From assembly GCF_950295315.1 (NCBI RefSeq), contig NC_080171.1, positions 109,650,378 through 109,714,377 of the forward strand: 64,000 nucleotides of DNA, written 5' to 3'. Positions 21,549-33,075 of this stretch are shown piece after piece (position 1 is the stretch's first letter; each line of letters begins with the position of its first letter). The notes under the pieces are model-generated. The model searched no databases, was not told the origin of the DNA, and saw only the letters and a list, made by a program, of their open reading frames with translations. This DNA is from Erinaceus europaeus (taxonomy: Eukaryota; Chordata; Mammalia; Eulipotyphla; Erinaceidae). The translations under genes were made by a program, and so were the position numbers.

Positions 21549-22825
21549 TGTGATAGCAGTTTTGTTTGCTCTTGATTTAACCTTTTTTTTTAATCTCATT
21601 TTTATTTTTCTGTTCTGTCATTCTTCTGTTGTTATGTTTTGAGTACAAGCCAGGCTATATTAATTCAGTCAGAAATGTGGTCAGAAACCTCAGAAATTAC
21701 AATAGCAAAACAATACCACCAGTCCAAGAAAAAATAAAAAAAAGCTAAAAGAAACCAAAACCAAAAGAAAAAGAAAGAGAAAGGAAAAAAGGGAGAGCAA
21801 GAATAGACAATTATGCAAATATACTGTCTACTGTAAATTCTAGTGATAGCAAGAGGAGAAAGGGAAGTAGAAAATAGAGACATGCACACACACACAGAGT
21901 CCACACTGAGTATATATCTTCCACAAAATGATTCCCAAACAAGTATCAGTGAATTCAGAAAACAAAAGAAGGAAGAAAAGAAAAAGGAAAAAAAGTATCA
22001 GTGAAAGGAAAGAGTTATTTATTTATTTATTTTTGAATTAGCTAGGAGGATAGAAAAAGGAAAGTGGAGGGAAGAGGGAGAGATATACGTTCCTCTCATA
22101 ATGGATAGGACACCCAGTCACCTATCAATTGAAAAAAAAAAAAAAAAAAACCAACAGTTAATTTTGGTCAACCTGAAGAAGGAGGAGAAAGGAAAAGGGA
22201 CATGTGTATATAATAATAGTGATAATAATAAAATAAAAATAAATAAAATAGAGTAAAAAACCCTAACAGTCAGTCTGATGCTTGGACTGCTCTGGATTGG
22301 CTGTAGGTAGCCTGAGCAAAGACAGCAAATTATAAGAAGTATCTAAAAAAAAAAAAAAAACAACAAACAAACCTTCAGGTAGGCTTTCCCAGACAGGGCT
22401 GAGGCTCTGATTGTTCAGATATTTTGTCACTCAAATACAGTTCTAGCCATTTAGGAAAAAAAGGAGGAAAACAAAAAGAAAAAGGCTTGGAATGACACCT
22501 CTGGTAAGTCAGGAATCTTGGTAAAGAAAACAGCTCAGTGGGAAGCCTGCCAGGAGCAGCTGCCCAGCCCATGGGGGCTGTTTCTGGGGTGGGGGAGGAG
22601 GGTGAGTTCAGAAATAAGACAAAAAGATTTTCCTTTGTCCTTTTGGCTTCTGTTTGCCTACCCAACAGTGAGTTATGGGACTCTATTTTGGTGTCATCCT
22701 GACCATCCCTTGTTCACCCTCCTACAGACAGTTCAGTATCCTACCCTGTCCAGAAAACCTGCTTCTCTTTGAAGCTCACAGCAGCTGTTGTTTCCAAGTC
22801 ACCATCTTGGTTCCATCCCATATAT

Positions 22826-24024
22826 TTTCTTTTCATCAGGCCTTTGCAACTCTGGGTCAAATTTTCCAGTTAGAGGCAGAGAAATGGAGGGTGAGAGGGA
22901 CAAGGGAAAACGACCTCAATACTGAAGCTTCCTCCAATGCAGTGAAGTTCAGTCTTGAAGTTGGATGATGTGCATCACATAACAGACACCCTTCCAAGTG
23001 GTATAGCTTTTCATTCTTCGTACAGTGTTTTTATTTTGTGTGTCTCAGTGCAGAAAACCGTCCAGCTTATTACTTTGAGTATGCTTTGTAGACTGTGTTA
23101 ATTTGTTCTGAAATGCTCTGGTGCTTTCAGCAGAGTGAATAGCAAAGCACATTTGATGAATGTGTTTCACAAATAACAGTCTGTGAACATGTTCTGCCAT
23201 CACGTAGCAACATTAAGATGGTTACAGTAAAGATTAGGAGATTAAACTACTTCCATTGGAATCAAATGCTTATTTTCCACTTGAAGTAAATGGTTATTCA
23301 TTCTTGATGCTCAATACTGAGCTGTGATGGGAACTTGGAGCCTTAAAAAAATCAAAAAACAAAACCAAAAAAGCCTTATTTCATTTATTCTTTAAAGAAG
23401 GAATAAAAGATTTCTCTGTATGTATTCATGATAGCCATATGTGTATTCTACTTTTTAAGTTCTACTATTGCAAAAGAAAACCTGAACTTCTGCTTTAATA
23501 TAAATTCGTAGTTGAAAACAGGGAAGCACAACAAATAGTATCAACAATTTGATTTTATGGAGATATATTAAATAGTCCACACAAGAAAATTTACCAGCAC
23601 TTTTCATGCTGAAACAACACAGTTAAGTCCAAAATAGCAAAAATAAATATAAGTGGTTGAGGTTTGCATTTACAATTAAAGCTATACCCTCTATATCAGT
23701 TTCTAATATTTTAGTTCAAAGATTCTGTTCACTTACAAATGTGATTGAAAAAATTTGTTGTAAAATATGGACTGGTGTCAGATGAGCTCAAAAAATGGAA
23801 ATGAATCTATATAAATATCTTTGTATAGATAATTTATCTATAATATCTGTGCAGTTAAGAGAGAAAATAGCTATCCTTGTACTTATTCATATGAATTTGT
23901 AGTTTATTGACTTATTTTATAAAACTTAATATACACACTGCTGGGACAGTTCAATAATCAGTTACAAAAATAAATTGCTACCATGTCTTACCCTACTCAC
24001 AAAAATTAACTTAATTAAATTTAA
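22826..24024. other. Unique, repeat-poor sequence
   Basis: No gene or repeat recognised except short A-rich runs near 23344-23370. The part 22980-23340 has moderate GC and no simple sequence, so it could be conserved non-coding DNA. Confidence 0.4.
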
Positions 24025-24910
24025 TCATAAAAATTGATTAAGCAGTTGAACATGAGACCGCTTCATGAGAGAAAAGATCCGGCAGGCCAACATACACATG
24101 AGAAAATACTCAAAGTTACTGATTTTCATAGAAATGCAAATAAAGGCAACAATGAGATTCCACTTCACACCCAAGAGAATGCCATACATTAGAAAGGACA
24201 GAAACAACTGCTGGTAGAATGTGAGGAGGAAAGTATGCTTCTACACTGCTGGCGAGAATATAAGTTGCCCCAGTCCCTTTGGAAAACAGTCTGAAGATTT
24301 CTCAGAACACTAGAAATGGACCCACCATATAACCCAGAAATTTCTCTCCTGGAAATTTATTTAAAGGAATAAGAACTCCTATTCAAAGAGATCTATGTAC
24401 ATTTATGTTCATAGCAACAACACAGTTCATAATATCCCAAACTTGGAATGAACTCAGATGTCCAATGAAAGGTTAAAGTTTTTGAATATATACACAATGC
24501 AACACTACTCAGCTATAAAAATGATGAAGTTGTCTCTGTTGTTATCATCTCAGCTGGAACTGGAAGGAATAGTACTAAATGAAATAAGCCAAAAAGAGAA
24601 CAAATACAAATACTGAATGATTTCACTTATAGGTGGAACTTAAGAAACAAAGACATAAAGGGAAGACACAAAGTAAAACTTGGACTGGGCATGGTGTATT
24701 GCACCAAAGGAAAAAAACTCTGTGGAAGAAGGGGTAGGGAGGTGGTGAAAAGGATGTTGGGATGGATTCTGGTGCATGATGATGGAAAATTACCTACACT
24801 GAAAAATGTGGATGTTCTTCAGAAAAATATGGAGACATGAAAAATTGTGCTCATATGTCAACAGCTGTACTATAAACCATCAACCCTACCCACACTACTG
24901 AAATGACCAT
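24025..24910 (+). mobile_element. Old L1: ORF2 C-terminus and 3' UTR
   Basis: Decayed ORF2 end (AATGCAAATAAAGGCAACAA, ACACTGCTGGCGAGAATATA for HCWWEC, GTCCCTTTGGAAAACAGTCT, AACTGGAAGGAATAGTACTA, GAAATAAGCCAAAAAGAG), then GATTTCACTTATAGGTGGAA and an old 3' UTR. Clearly older than the L1 inserted at 24927. It probably continues at 26620 with AACATCAG. Confidence 0.82.
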
Positions 24911-24926
24911 GAAAAAGCTAGAAGAT

Positions 24927-25660
24927 CTTCTCACAGAATGGGAGAAGATCTTCACATGCCATACATCAGACAAGAAACTAATCACCAAAATATATAAAGA
25001 GCTCAGCAAACTGAGCACCAAAAAAGCAAATGACCCCATCCAAAAATGGGCAGAGGATATGAACAAAACATTCACTACAGAGGAGATCCAAAAGGCTAAC
25101 AAACATATGAGAAACTGCTCTAGGTCACTGATTGTCAGAGAAATGCAAATTAAGACAACACTAAGATACCACCTCACTCCTGTAAGAATGGCATACATCA
25201 AAAAGGATAGCAGCAACAAATGCTGGAGCGGTTGTGGGGACAGAGGAACCCTTTTCCATTGCTGGTGGGAATGTAAATTGGTCCAGCCTCTGTGGAGAGC
25301 AGTCTGGAAAACTCTCAGAAGGCTAGACATGGACCTTCCATATGATCCAGTAATTCCTCTCCTGGGGTTATACCCCAAGGACTCCATAACACCCAACCAA
25401 AAAGAGGTGTGTACTCCTATGTTCATAGCAGCACAATTCATAATAGCTAAAACCTGGAAGCACCCCAGGTGCCAACACCAGATGAGTGGCTGAGAAAGCT
25501 GTGGTATATATACACAATGAAATACTATGCAGCTATCAAGAACAATGAACCCACCTTCTCTGACCCATCTTGGACAGAGCTAGAAGGAATTATGTTAAGT
25601 GAACTAAGTCAGAAAGATAAAGATGAGTATGGGATGATCCCACTCATCAACAGAAGTTGA
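24927..25660 (+). pseudogene. L1 ORF2 C-terminal fragment, frameshifted
   Basis: It begins [20 protein letters not shown] and includes the Cys/His motif [20 protein letters not shown]. One C is lost near 25472 (CAGGTGCCAACACC against CAGGTGCCCAACACC at 11018), shifting frame. The new frame reaches the normal ORF2 stop at 25658-25660. Very close to the copy at 10480-11212. Confidence 0.92.
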
Positions 25661-26603
25661 GTAAGAAGATCTGAAAGGGAAACTAAAAGCAGGACCTGAC
25701 CAAATTACAGCAGGAACCTCACATCTCCACTATAGAGCCTCTACTTCCCCCAGTCATGGAACCCTTGGATAGAGCCCACTTTCCCGTATGCCTCTCCTAA
25801 TCCATATCAAATAATATTGCATCTGCCGATCACAACCTAAGCAACGCAATGATTGCCACCTCAACATGCTTCACTTCAGACTGTGTCCAGAGACTTCATG
25901 TGTGGAATGACAACCCTTCAGCTTCATTACTCGGGTGAGACCTTTCCTTTCATAGTATACTCTAATTCCATCTCAGGTGGTTCACTTTCTAACAAAGTCC
26001 CAAAACCTAGATATACACCAGTTTCTGTGAGAGAGAGCATATGTTCACACGTATCTGTAAACTACTGCAAAATATATACCTGAAAGCAGAAGTACACTAG
26101 AGTTTGCAGTGAGTACCCCCCTAACACTTCCTCTCCACTATTCCAAGCTTTGGGTCCGTGATTTCTCAACAATTTGTTTTGCTTTGTATGTTAACTCTCT
26201 TTTCAGTCACCAGGTTCCAGATGTCATCAGGATGCTGGCCAGGCTTCCCTGGACTGAAGACTCCACCAATGTGTACTGCAGCTCCGCTTCCCCAGAGACC
26301 CACCCTGCTAGGGAAAGAGAGAGGCAGACTGGGAGTATGGACTGACCAGTCAACCCCCATATTCAGTGGGGAAGCAATTACAGAAGCCAGACCTTCCACC
26401 TTCTACAACCCACAATGACCCTGGGTCCATGCTCCCAGAGGGATAGAGAATGGGAAAGCTATCAGGGGAGGGGGTGGGATATGGAGATTGGGTGGTGGGA
26501 ATTGTGTGGAGTTGTACCCCTCCTACCCTATGGTTTTGTTAATTAATCCTTTCTTAAATAAAAAAGAAAAAATAACATACAAAGCCAAAAAAAAAAAAAA
26601 AAA
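24927..26603 (+). mobile_element. Young 5'-truncated L1 with 16-bp TSD, lacking the 433-bp UTR segment
   Basis: Exact TSD GAAAAAGCTAGAAGAT at 24911-24926 and 26604-26619. It holds the last ~245 codons of ORF2 and a 3' UTR of about 940 bp ending in TTAAATAAAAAAG and an A-run at 26588-26603. Compared with the L1 at 8064-12567 the UTR is collinear except that bases equivalent to 11259-11691 are missing at the junction 25706/25707. Confidence 0.96.
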
Positions 26604-26639
26604 GAAAAAGCTAGAAGATAACATCAGAAAAAAATACTC

Positions 26640-26765
26640 TTCAATTTTGGCCATGGCAATAATGTTTCTTATTTTTTTTCTTATTTTTTTCTTATTTTTT
26701 AATGTTTCTTTTTTTTTTTTTCTTATTTTTTTCTTCTTATTTTTTTTCTTATTTTTTTTCAGTTA
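26640..26765. repeat. T-rich low-complexity tract
   Basis: Imperfect units of TTTTTTCTTATT, with T-runs up to about 14. The hydrophobic Phe-rich frame it generates is not a gene. Confidence 0.9.
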
Positions 26766-26871
26766 TTGGCACATAGGTACAATTCTCCACCTCAACATAA
26801 TAAGTGACAGCAAAACACTCAAAAATGTTTCTTTATGACACCAGACACGCAATTGTCAAAGGCAAAAATAA

Positions 26872-27000
26872 TATGACTGGCAATATAACTCACCTGGGAG
26901 TGCACTTGCTGTGCCACGTACATGATTAACCTTTGGCTCACACAACATTGGGGGAAGTTTCAGTGCCTTGATATGTTCCTTTACACACATATAAAGGGAT
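26872..27000 (+). mobile_element. Possible old SINE
   Basis: GACTGGCAATATAACTCACC, GGAGTGCACTTGCTGTG, GGGGGAAGTTTCAGTGCC resemble a decayed SINE head and body. There is no clear tail. Confidence 0.4.
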
Positions 27001-27650
27001 ATCTGTGTACCACTTTTCTATAATAAGGAACTAATATTAATCTCCAGTTAACTATACCAAGTGAAAGAGACCAGAAAATGAGTGTATACTGTATATATCC
27101 AAATTTATACAAAACTTAGGGCATTAAAGATGATCCAAACTGATAGAAAACATCTATTACTATGTAGAGATAGAAGGTACAGAGGGGAAGAAAATTGCTA
27201 AGAGAAATAAGGGAACTATGGGGGTTGATGGATATGTTTTTTATTTTAACTTTAGTGATGTTTTCACAGGTGTATGCATATGTCAAATCGCATCAAGTGG
27301 TGCTCCTAAAATTAGTCCTCTACTGTTTCAAGTACTTCAAGAAAGCTGCTTTTGAAAGTCATTAAAGTGCAAAGTGATACATGACTATGAGGTTCAATAA
27401 GAGAGGAAAATAACAGGTGCAACTAAAAGCTGATCAAGGTGGCATCCCTGGGTGGGTTTCTGAGCACTGGACCTTGAAAGAGAAAGGATGCAGTCAGGAA
27501 TAGTAGAGGCAAAAGAGTATTTAGCTTATGGACATTTTCCTCCAAAACGATAATCACGAGACTGAACAGTGGATGGTGGGAAGAACATATGTAGTTGGTG
27601 TCATGGGTTGTGGGCTTGAATGAGTTGGGTGCTGAACGTAGTAGTTGTGC
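27001..27650. other. No recognised feature
   Basis: Unique-looking sequence. Its right end may belong to the antisense old L1 that follows. Confidence 0.35.
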
Positions 27651-27654
27651 CTTC

Positions 27655-28480
27655 AAGCATTGACACTTTCTCCTCCACCTGACTTAGTCTATTTCCCTCA
27701 GCCTGAACTGCATTCAAAGAGTCCTTCACACACTGTAGCTCTGTTTGGGTTTTTTTTTTTTTTCTTTCTTTCTGTACTTTGTAATTCTTTGGTAAATGAT
27801 CTCTGAGCTCTTGAATCTGTGTCTGTAAAGTTTCTTGAATTGATTTTATATTGAGTTTTCTGAGCTCTATCTCTGTCAGTTTTTCCAGATCTGTTTCTGG
27901 TCATTTAGAGTTTCTGTCATTGCTGTCTATGTATTTCTCAGTTTCTGTACTTCTGTGTGGCCTTTGTTGTTGTACCAGTTGGAGGTTCTGTGGCTAAGGT
28001 TTTCAATTTCCCTGTTTATATATCCTGGTGGAAGAGGAGAGATTTGATCATGTCTGTGATGTAAATATAAGGTCTCCCTACTGCAGTTCCATGCTCTAGG
28101 GGAAAGCAGCATGGGAAACTTCCTTCTTCCTGAGTGTTCAAAGAAAAAACAGGGTTGTTTTTTCTTGGTGCCGTTGCCTGTGTAGCTCACACAGGATTAG
28201 TTCTCAATCAGGTTTTTGCCTTAAATTCTGGTGATCCTTGTGAGCAGTTCAATACCTTGTTGCCCCTGAGTTCACAGTTTAAGCCCCCCCGCCCCCCAAT
28301 TCTCTGCCTTTCTTCTTCAGTCCATGTACCTTGTTTTGTAAGTACCAAAATGGTGCTAGCTTCCACTGAGCATGGCTTCTTAAGAGTCCCTCCATCACTC
28401 TTTTTTTCATCCACTGATCATGCTTGCCTGGATCCACTTGTAGCTAAGTCTGTTACTTAAGGAGCCACAGTTGTAAACTA
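27655..28480 (-). mobile_element. Old L1 5' UTR and ORF1 start, antisense
   Basis: On the minus strand one frame reads as coiled coil (LTEIELRKLNIKSIQETLQT, then DSLNAVQAEGNRLSQVEEKV, with hydrophobics at heptad spacing), as in L1 ORF1p. Upstream (27910-28480) is a GC-richer L1 5' UTR-like region. An A-run (T-run at 27749-27764 on plus) interrupts the coil. Family assignment rests on this pattern, not on a match to the younger ORF1 at 21.5 kb. Confidence 0.55.
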
Positions 28481-28635
28481 AGGAGTTTTTAGGTGATTTT
28501 CTTTAACAATCATTGTTGCTTTATGAATTGGGTACTGAAATTCAAGGTTATGAATTCTACAGTTTGTCACAAGAAGACAAGACCAGAGAGAGAATGTTGG
28601 GAATTGGGACATTAGATGTTAAACGGTACTATTTC

Positions 28636-28675
28636 ACTATGTGCGCTTAACTCAGTGTGCCACCACCCAGCCCCA
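28636..28675 (-). mobile_element. SINE-B head fragment
   Basis: GTGCGCTTAACTCAGTGTGC followed by CACCACCCAGCCCC is the complement of the SINE-B tRNA-like head. Confidence 0.6.
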
Positions 28676-28835
28676 TGTGGTAGCATTTCAATGGAAATGG
28701 GCTTAATTCATAAGTGTAAATGTGATGATCATAATTATTTCCAGAAAGCAAATGTCTAATAGATTCTTATGTGTCACAGAATTTAGAGACTACATAATTT
28801 ATACTATTCTATACTATCTGTATTAGGTTAAAGAA

Positions 28836-28975
28836 GAAGCACCCATGGGTGGTTGTGCATTTGTTAGAGTACACATATTAAATCAAGGATCCAGAATAAA
28901 AACACTGGACCCCTTTCTAGGGGTTGAGCTTTATGGGTGGTAGAGCAGTCCTACAAGTCTCCCCTGCCATGTAGT
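28836..28975 (+). mobile_element. Old SINE-B-like element
   Basis: GGGTGGTTGTGCATTTGTTA head, AATCAAGGATCCAGAA, GAGCTTTATGGGTGGTAGAG, CAGTCCTACAAGTCTCCC. The tail is lost in AT-rich sequence. Confidence 0.5.
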
Positions 28976-29032
28976 CTCATATATTACATTTAATATAGTC
29001 ATATATCATATTTAATATGTATAATCTTATAC

Positions 29033-29072
29033 TATATATATATATGTGTGTGTGTGTGTGTATGTATATATT
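29033..29072. repeat. (TA)n(TG)n tract
   Basis: ATATATATAT followed by GTGTGTGTGTGTGTGT. Confidence 0.85.
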
Positions 29073-29094
29073 TTAGTATAAACAGAGAAACAAA

Positions 29095-29175
29095 AAGAAA
29101 AGTGGTCACCAAGATCGTTGTAGTCAGTAGCCAGGTGCTGAACCCTGGAGACAACCCTAGTGGCAGACAAAAAAA
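29095..29175 (+). mobile_element. SINE 3' module remnant
   Basis: GTGGTCACCAAGATC, CAGGTGCTGAACCCTGGAGA and CAACCCTAGTGGCAGA resemble the terminal module of SINE-A (gcaccgagccccagcaataaccctggaggc type). The head is missing. Confidence 0.45.
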
Positions 29176-29199
29176 GAATGAAAAAGTGAAAGAAAGGAA

Positions 29200-29695
29200 C
29201 AGACAGGTACCTTTTCAGGTGAAAGTTTTAAAGTTGACAAAATATGGAAGCAACCTAAATGCCCAATGATGGATAACTGGATAAAGAAGTGTAGGACAGG
29301 GGTCAGGTGGTAGCATACCCAGTTAAGCATACATGGTACTATGTGCCAGGGTTGCTTCACAAGTGGTGAAGCATATTTCTCTTTCTCTATCCCCTCCCCT
29401 TTCAATTTTTCTCTTTCCTACTGAATAAAATAGAAGAAGGAGGAGAAGGAAGAAGAAGAGGAGAAAGAGAGGAGGAAAAGGAGGGGGGATAAATGCCACT
29501 GGGAACAGTGGATTTTTAGTACTTGCACTGAGCCCAGAATTAACCCTGGTGGAAAAAAAATTCCATGGAATACTCTTCTGCAGTTAAAAAAATGGTATTT
29601 TATCATTTGGGGGGTGAAATGAATGGAACTAGGACTAGAACCAGAATAGAACTTTCTTAGTGAAGTAAGAGGTCAAAGATAACTATTAGATGGTT
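29200..29695 (+). mobile_element. Old L1 ORF2 fragment split by a SINE
   Basis: ATATGGAAGCAACCTAAATG and GATGGATAACTGGATAAAGA (the KQPKCPMMDNWIKK-type stretch) resume after the SINE as CCATGGAATACTCTTCTGCA (WNTLLQL, cf. MEYYAAI) and GAATGGAACTAGGACTAGAA. Confidence 0.7.
29296..29556 (+). mobile_element. SINE (A/B-like) inserted in L1
   Basis: GGGGTCAGGTGGTAGCATAC head, GCTTCACAAGTGGTGAAGC, CCTCCCCTTTCAATTTTTCT, a GAAGGAGGAGAAG expansion, then 3' module CTGGGAACAGTGGATTTTTA and CCCAGAATTAACCCTGGTGG with an A-run. Confidence 0.75.
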
Positions 29696-29699
29696 ACTG

Positions 29700-30824
29700 A
29701 GGGTTAACATTAATCATTTTAAAGTAGGCACTCTGGTGCAACATATGAAAGCTGACCACACTCTTCCCAGAACATTCTGTTTTTACATCCTCACATCTTG
29801 TTTTTATGGTACCATGCATTTTCCCAGTATGTCTTGTTTTCTGTCCTTGATCACCATGCCCTGTTTTTACAATGTATGACTCAAGAAGAGGACAAAGACA
29901 AACTACATCATCATCTCCAAAGGAGTGACCCCATTGTCATGGGGCATATTACTTAAAAAAGAGATCAGAAGGGACTAAACATGAAGAAAGAACTTGAAAA
30001 TACCATTGCAAGACAACTATAAGATTTGCTATATACATAAGTTTTCTCTGCTTCAACATTGGTTACTTCCCTCTCTCTACTCTATCCTTTGGTCAGTTGG
30101 CTTATCTATGCCTTCTGTCTGTCATACCACTCTGATCAGCATGTTTGCAGCTGGCCTCTCTCTCTGGATTCTGCCCACTATGTTCTTGTTGGTGAATTTC
30201 ATAGCAAATATTTCTTTTTCTTCCTTCTGTATATTGTCTGTTCTGAATTATTTCACAGACCTGCTTAGGTACATACCTAAATGTATCTAAATTACTTTGT
30301 TCATATGTGAAATTTAGAGAAGCACATGAACTTGCAAGTTTCCAAGAAATAATAAATAATAAATTAATACATTTCTCTTTGCACTTTGTACACTTTATCA
30401 ATTTTCCTCATACTGTTTTATTACTACTCTTAGAGAACCCAGAATAGTATGGCATAATTTATTTCAACCATAAGTCTTCATAAGAAACATGTCTTTAATG
30501 ACATAAAATGAAAAAACACAAATAATTTTGAGAAGATTTTAGGATAGTCTGAAGCTGCCAGATTCATGTCAGGAATTAAAAACTCAATATTGAGTCTTTG
30601 AGCTTGGGCAACCTGACACAATGCTAGGGTAAGGGGCTTGTGACTGGAGTTTTATTTTATTTTATTTTTACAGATATAAATAGTTGAAATGCTAAAACTG
30701 AAAGGACAGTTTGGGAACACAGGCTGTCATTACCCTTTCAATGGTCTTGGCTCTAGGATAAAATTTGAGGAGCTGTAGTCTTAGAGACTGGGAGAGTCAC
30801 GAGACGAGGAAAAAATTAGACATT
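29700..30824. other. No recognised feature
   Basis: Unique-looking. 29737-29990 repeats the motif TTGTTTTTA/CTGTTTTTAC loosely, and could be part of an old LTR or ERV, but no boundaries are visible. Confidence 0.35.
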
Positions 30825-30830
30825 GTTTCC

Positions 30831-31269
30831 TGTTGGATAGTATGCCAGCTCCCCCTGGCTTCTGCTTAACCATATGCCTATATAGGGATAGATTTAATCC
30901 CATTCAAAGCTTTGGTCTATTTACATAAATCACTTTTATATTTACATAAAGCACTCCAGGGCATTGGTGGCTCAGTGATAGGATTCTCTCCTGCTCTGCC
31001 CCCTCCTTGTCACACTCTGATTTTCACCAGTCACTTTTCTCTCCACCCCTCTATGTCACATCCTGTTTCCACCCTACTTGGCAAGTATATATAAAGACAG
31101 CATTGTGAGTTTTACGGTACCTTGAGTTTAGCTTAGCTCGTCTTAGATTGTGCTGCATCCTGCATGAATAAAGAGATACTGCCTACAGCTCAACCATGAG
31201 TCCCTGGTCGTCTGTTACCCGCCCGTGAAGCCAGCGCGGTGAAAACAACATAACCTGTCGAAAACAACA
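30831..31269 (+). mobile_element. Solo LTR, 439 bp, 6-bp TSD
   Basis: It begins TGTTGGATAG and ends GAAAACAACA, so the termini are inverted TGTTG/CAACA. It is flanked by GTTTCC at 30825-30830 and 31270-31275. A TATATAAA box lies near 31087 and AATAAA at 31167-31172, giving U3-R-U5 order on the plus strand. A 6-bp TSD is typical of class II (beta-like) retroviral integrases and some others. No internal coding region or second LTR is present, so it is a product of LTR-LTR recombination. Confidence 0.9.
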
Positions 31270-31275
31270 GTTTCC

Positions 31276-32735
31276 TTCTCACTGATAAAAGACTGACATT
31301 CCTTAGGGGGGAAAGGGTTGATTTAAGTTAATAAACTACAGTCTTTATGAGTTAAAAGGGAAATCAAGGAAGTTCTTGTCCATGTAAAATATGGTGGGAT
31401 ATACTTTGACTTTCTGTGACACTGGTCAGTGGGCCTTTGTTCAACCTCATAATGTCAGTTATATCACAAAATTAAAATAGCCTCCTTTTACCTGTAACCC
31501 AGTGTTAGCTTGATGGGCTCTTGGGCTCACTATGAGGAAGATCTCCTAGAACACACCAAAAGATTTTAGCTAAGATTTATATAGGAAAAAACACCCTTCA
31601 AAGGTAGAGTGGTAACCTTAAGTCATGAAAAAGAAACCGACTTTCAGGCAGTACAAGATGTAGAAAATGTATTTAGTTAAATAAATTAAAAATATATATT
31701 TTTTAGTCAGAATGTGGACTTGACTCATTTGAGTAAAGTCTTTTTCCTAGCTGAATAGATATTTTAATGGAGCTTACTTTGGGAGGAGCAAACACACTTG
31801 GGGGCAAAACAAATGGACAAAGTAAGGATTGATCTGAGGGACAGAAATTAGCAACTTCAATTATTCATTTTTAGATAAACATTTAGACAATGTGTTGTGA
31901 GACTGGTGCCTGTGGGCATGAGTGGGTATTCAGAAGAAGGGAGGTGATTATTTGCTTGTGTATAGTTCTTACGTGCTTGGCATGCCCCAAAGCAGTACAT
32001 TAGAGGCATTTTGGATTTAACCTTGCCTGACTTTAATTACCTGCAAAACAGCTTTGTAAAGGATCTAATCCAAGCAAAACAATCAATAGTGACTGGCTTG
32101 TCTCTCAGGAGTATCACCTTGAGAATTGCTGGACTAATTAATAATAGGAATAGAAATTTGTATGACTTAGATGACAATCTTCAAATAATTATTACCCTAT
32201 GGTTTCCTTTATTTCTTCCTGGTAACTTTCTATACTTTTAACAAAAACGCAAGCATTCTCCCTCCATTCCTCAATCTATTTTCCTGTCTTACCCACATGG
32301 AGAATTCTACTTAAAAACAACATACAGACCAATTTTTCACTGGGAGAAGCACAAAACTAATAGTAATAGTAGTAATAATAATAATGAAATAACATCATCA
32401 GAGGTGATAGAAATGAGAAATCACTTCAAGTGAGACAATACTTGGCATTTACCCAGGACTGTCCCATCTCAGCACTCAAACAGTCACATAACAGTAGAAT
32501 AGTCTTCTCTCTCAGCAGGGCGAGAGAACTAAAAACATGAATGGGAAGTTCTGCCTTTTGGGTGTGGGGGGCTGAGGGGGGATAAGGACATACATATCTT
32601 GTCTGATTTAGAAGAGAGCAAAAAAAAATAACAATCAGTCACAAACAGGGTTTTTAAAATCAGGATCAATGTCATGGTTGGCTAGGGGAGGGAACTTACA
32701 TCTTGTCTTTTTGTACTGAACCAAACCCAGGCAAA
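31276..32735. other. Unique, repeat-poor sequence
   Basis: No gene recognised. 31740-32220 is free of simple repeats and contains homeodomain-like GGACTAATTAATAATAGG, a possible conserved non-coding block. A G-rich run GTGTGGGGGGCTGAGGGGGG is at 32562-32581. Confidence 0.4.
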
Positions 32736-32739
32736 AGAC

Positions 32740-33075
32740 ATTTGTTTTATTTTATTTTATTATTTTTATTTATAAAAAGGAAACACTGACAAAACCACAG
32801 GATAAGAGGTGTACAGTTCCCACCACCAAAACTCCGTATTCCATCCCCTCCCCTGATAGCTTTCCTATTCTTTATCCCTCTGGGAGCATGGACCCAGGGT
32901 CATTATGGGATGCAGAAGGTGGAAGGTCTGGCTTCTGTAATTGCTTCCCCACTGAACATGAGCATTGACAGGTTGATCTATACTCCCAGCCTGTCTCTGT
33001 CTTTCCTTAGTGGGGTGGGGTTCAGGGGAAGCAAGATTCCAGGACACATTGGTGGGGTCATCTGTCAGGGAATGA
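32740..33075 (-). mobile_element. L1 3' end, antisense
   Basis: T-rich tail complement at 32740-32772, ACAGTTCCCACCACCAAAAC, GATAGCTTTCCTATTCTTTA, GGTCATTATGGGATGCAGAA and GACACATTGGTGGGGTC, all as in other L1 UTR ends here. 5'-truncated. Confidence 0.9.

Larger units (their letters stand above)
20091..22825 (-). mobile_element. 5' half of an L1, antisense, 3'-truncated
   Basis: Read on the minus strand: a 5' UTR of roughly 1.2 kb beginning near GGAACCAAGATGGTGACTTG (CAAGATGG resembles a YY1 core, as at other L1 5' ends), ORF1 from an ATG at 21548, and the start of ORF2 to about residue 155. It then ends abruptly at 20091 against the inverted L1 3' UTR piece. It is the only 5' UTR of a fairly young L1 in the window. 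Confidence 0.85.

Noticed and set aside
19741..22825. Twin-primed single L1 insertion
   Set aside because: The order and orientation of the pieces and the missing tail do not fit the standard twin-priming product; treated as a rearrangement instead.
26488..26838. 116-codon Phe/Lys-rich ORF
   Set aside because: It spans an L1 tail, a TSD and a T-rich low-complexity tract; not a gene.
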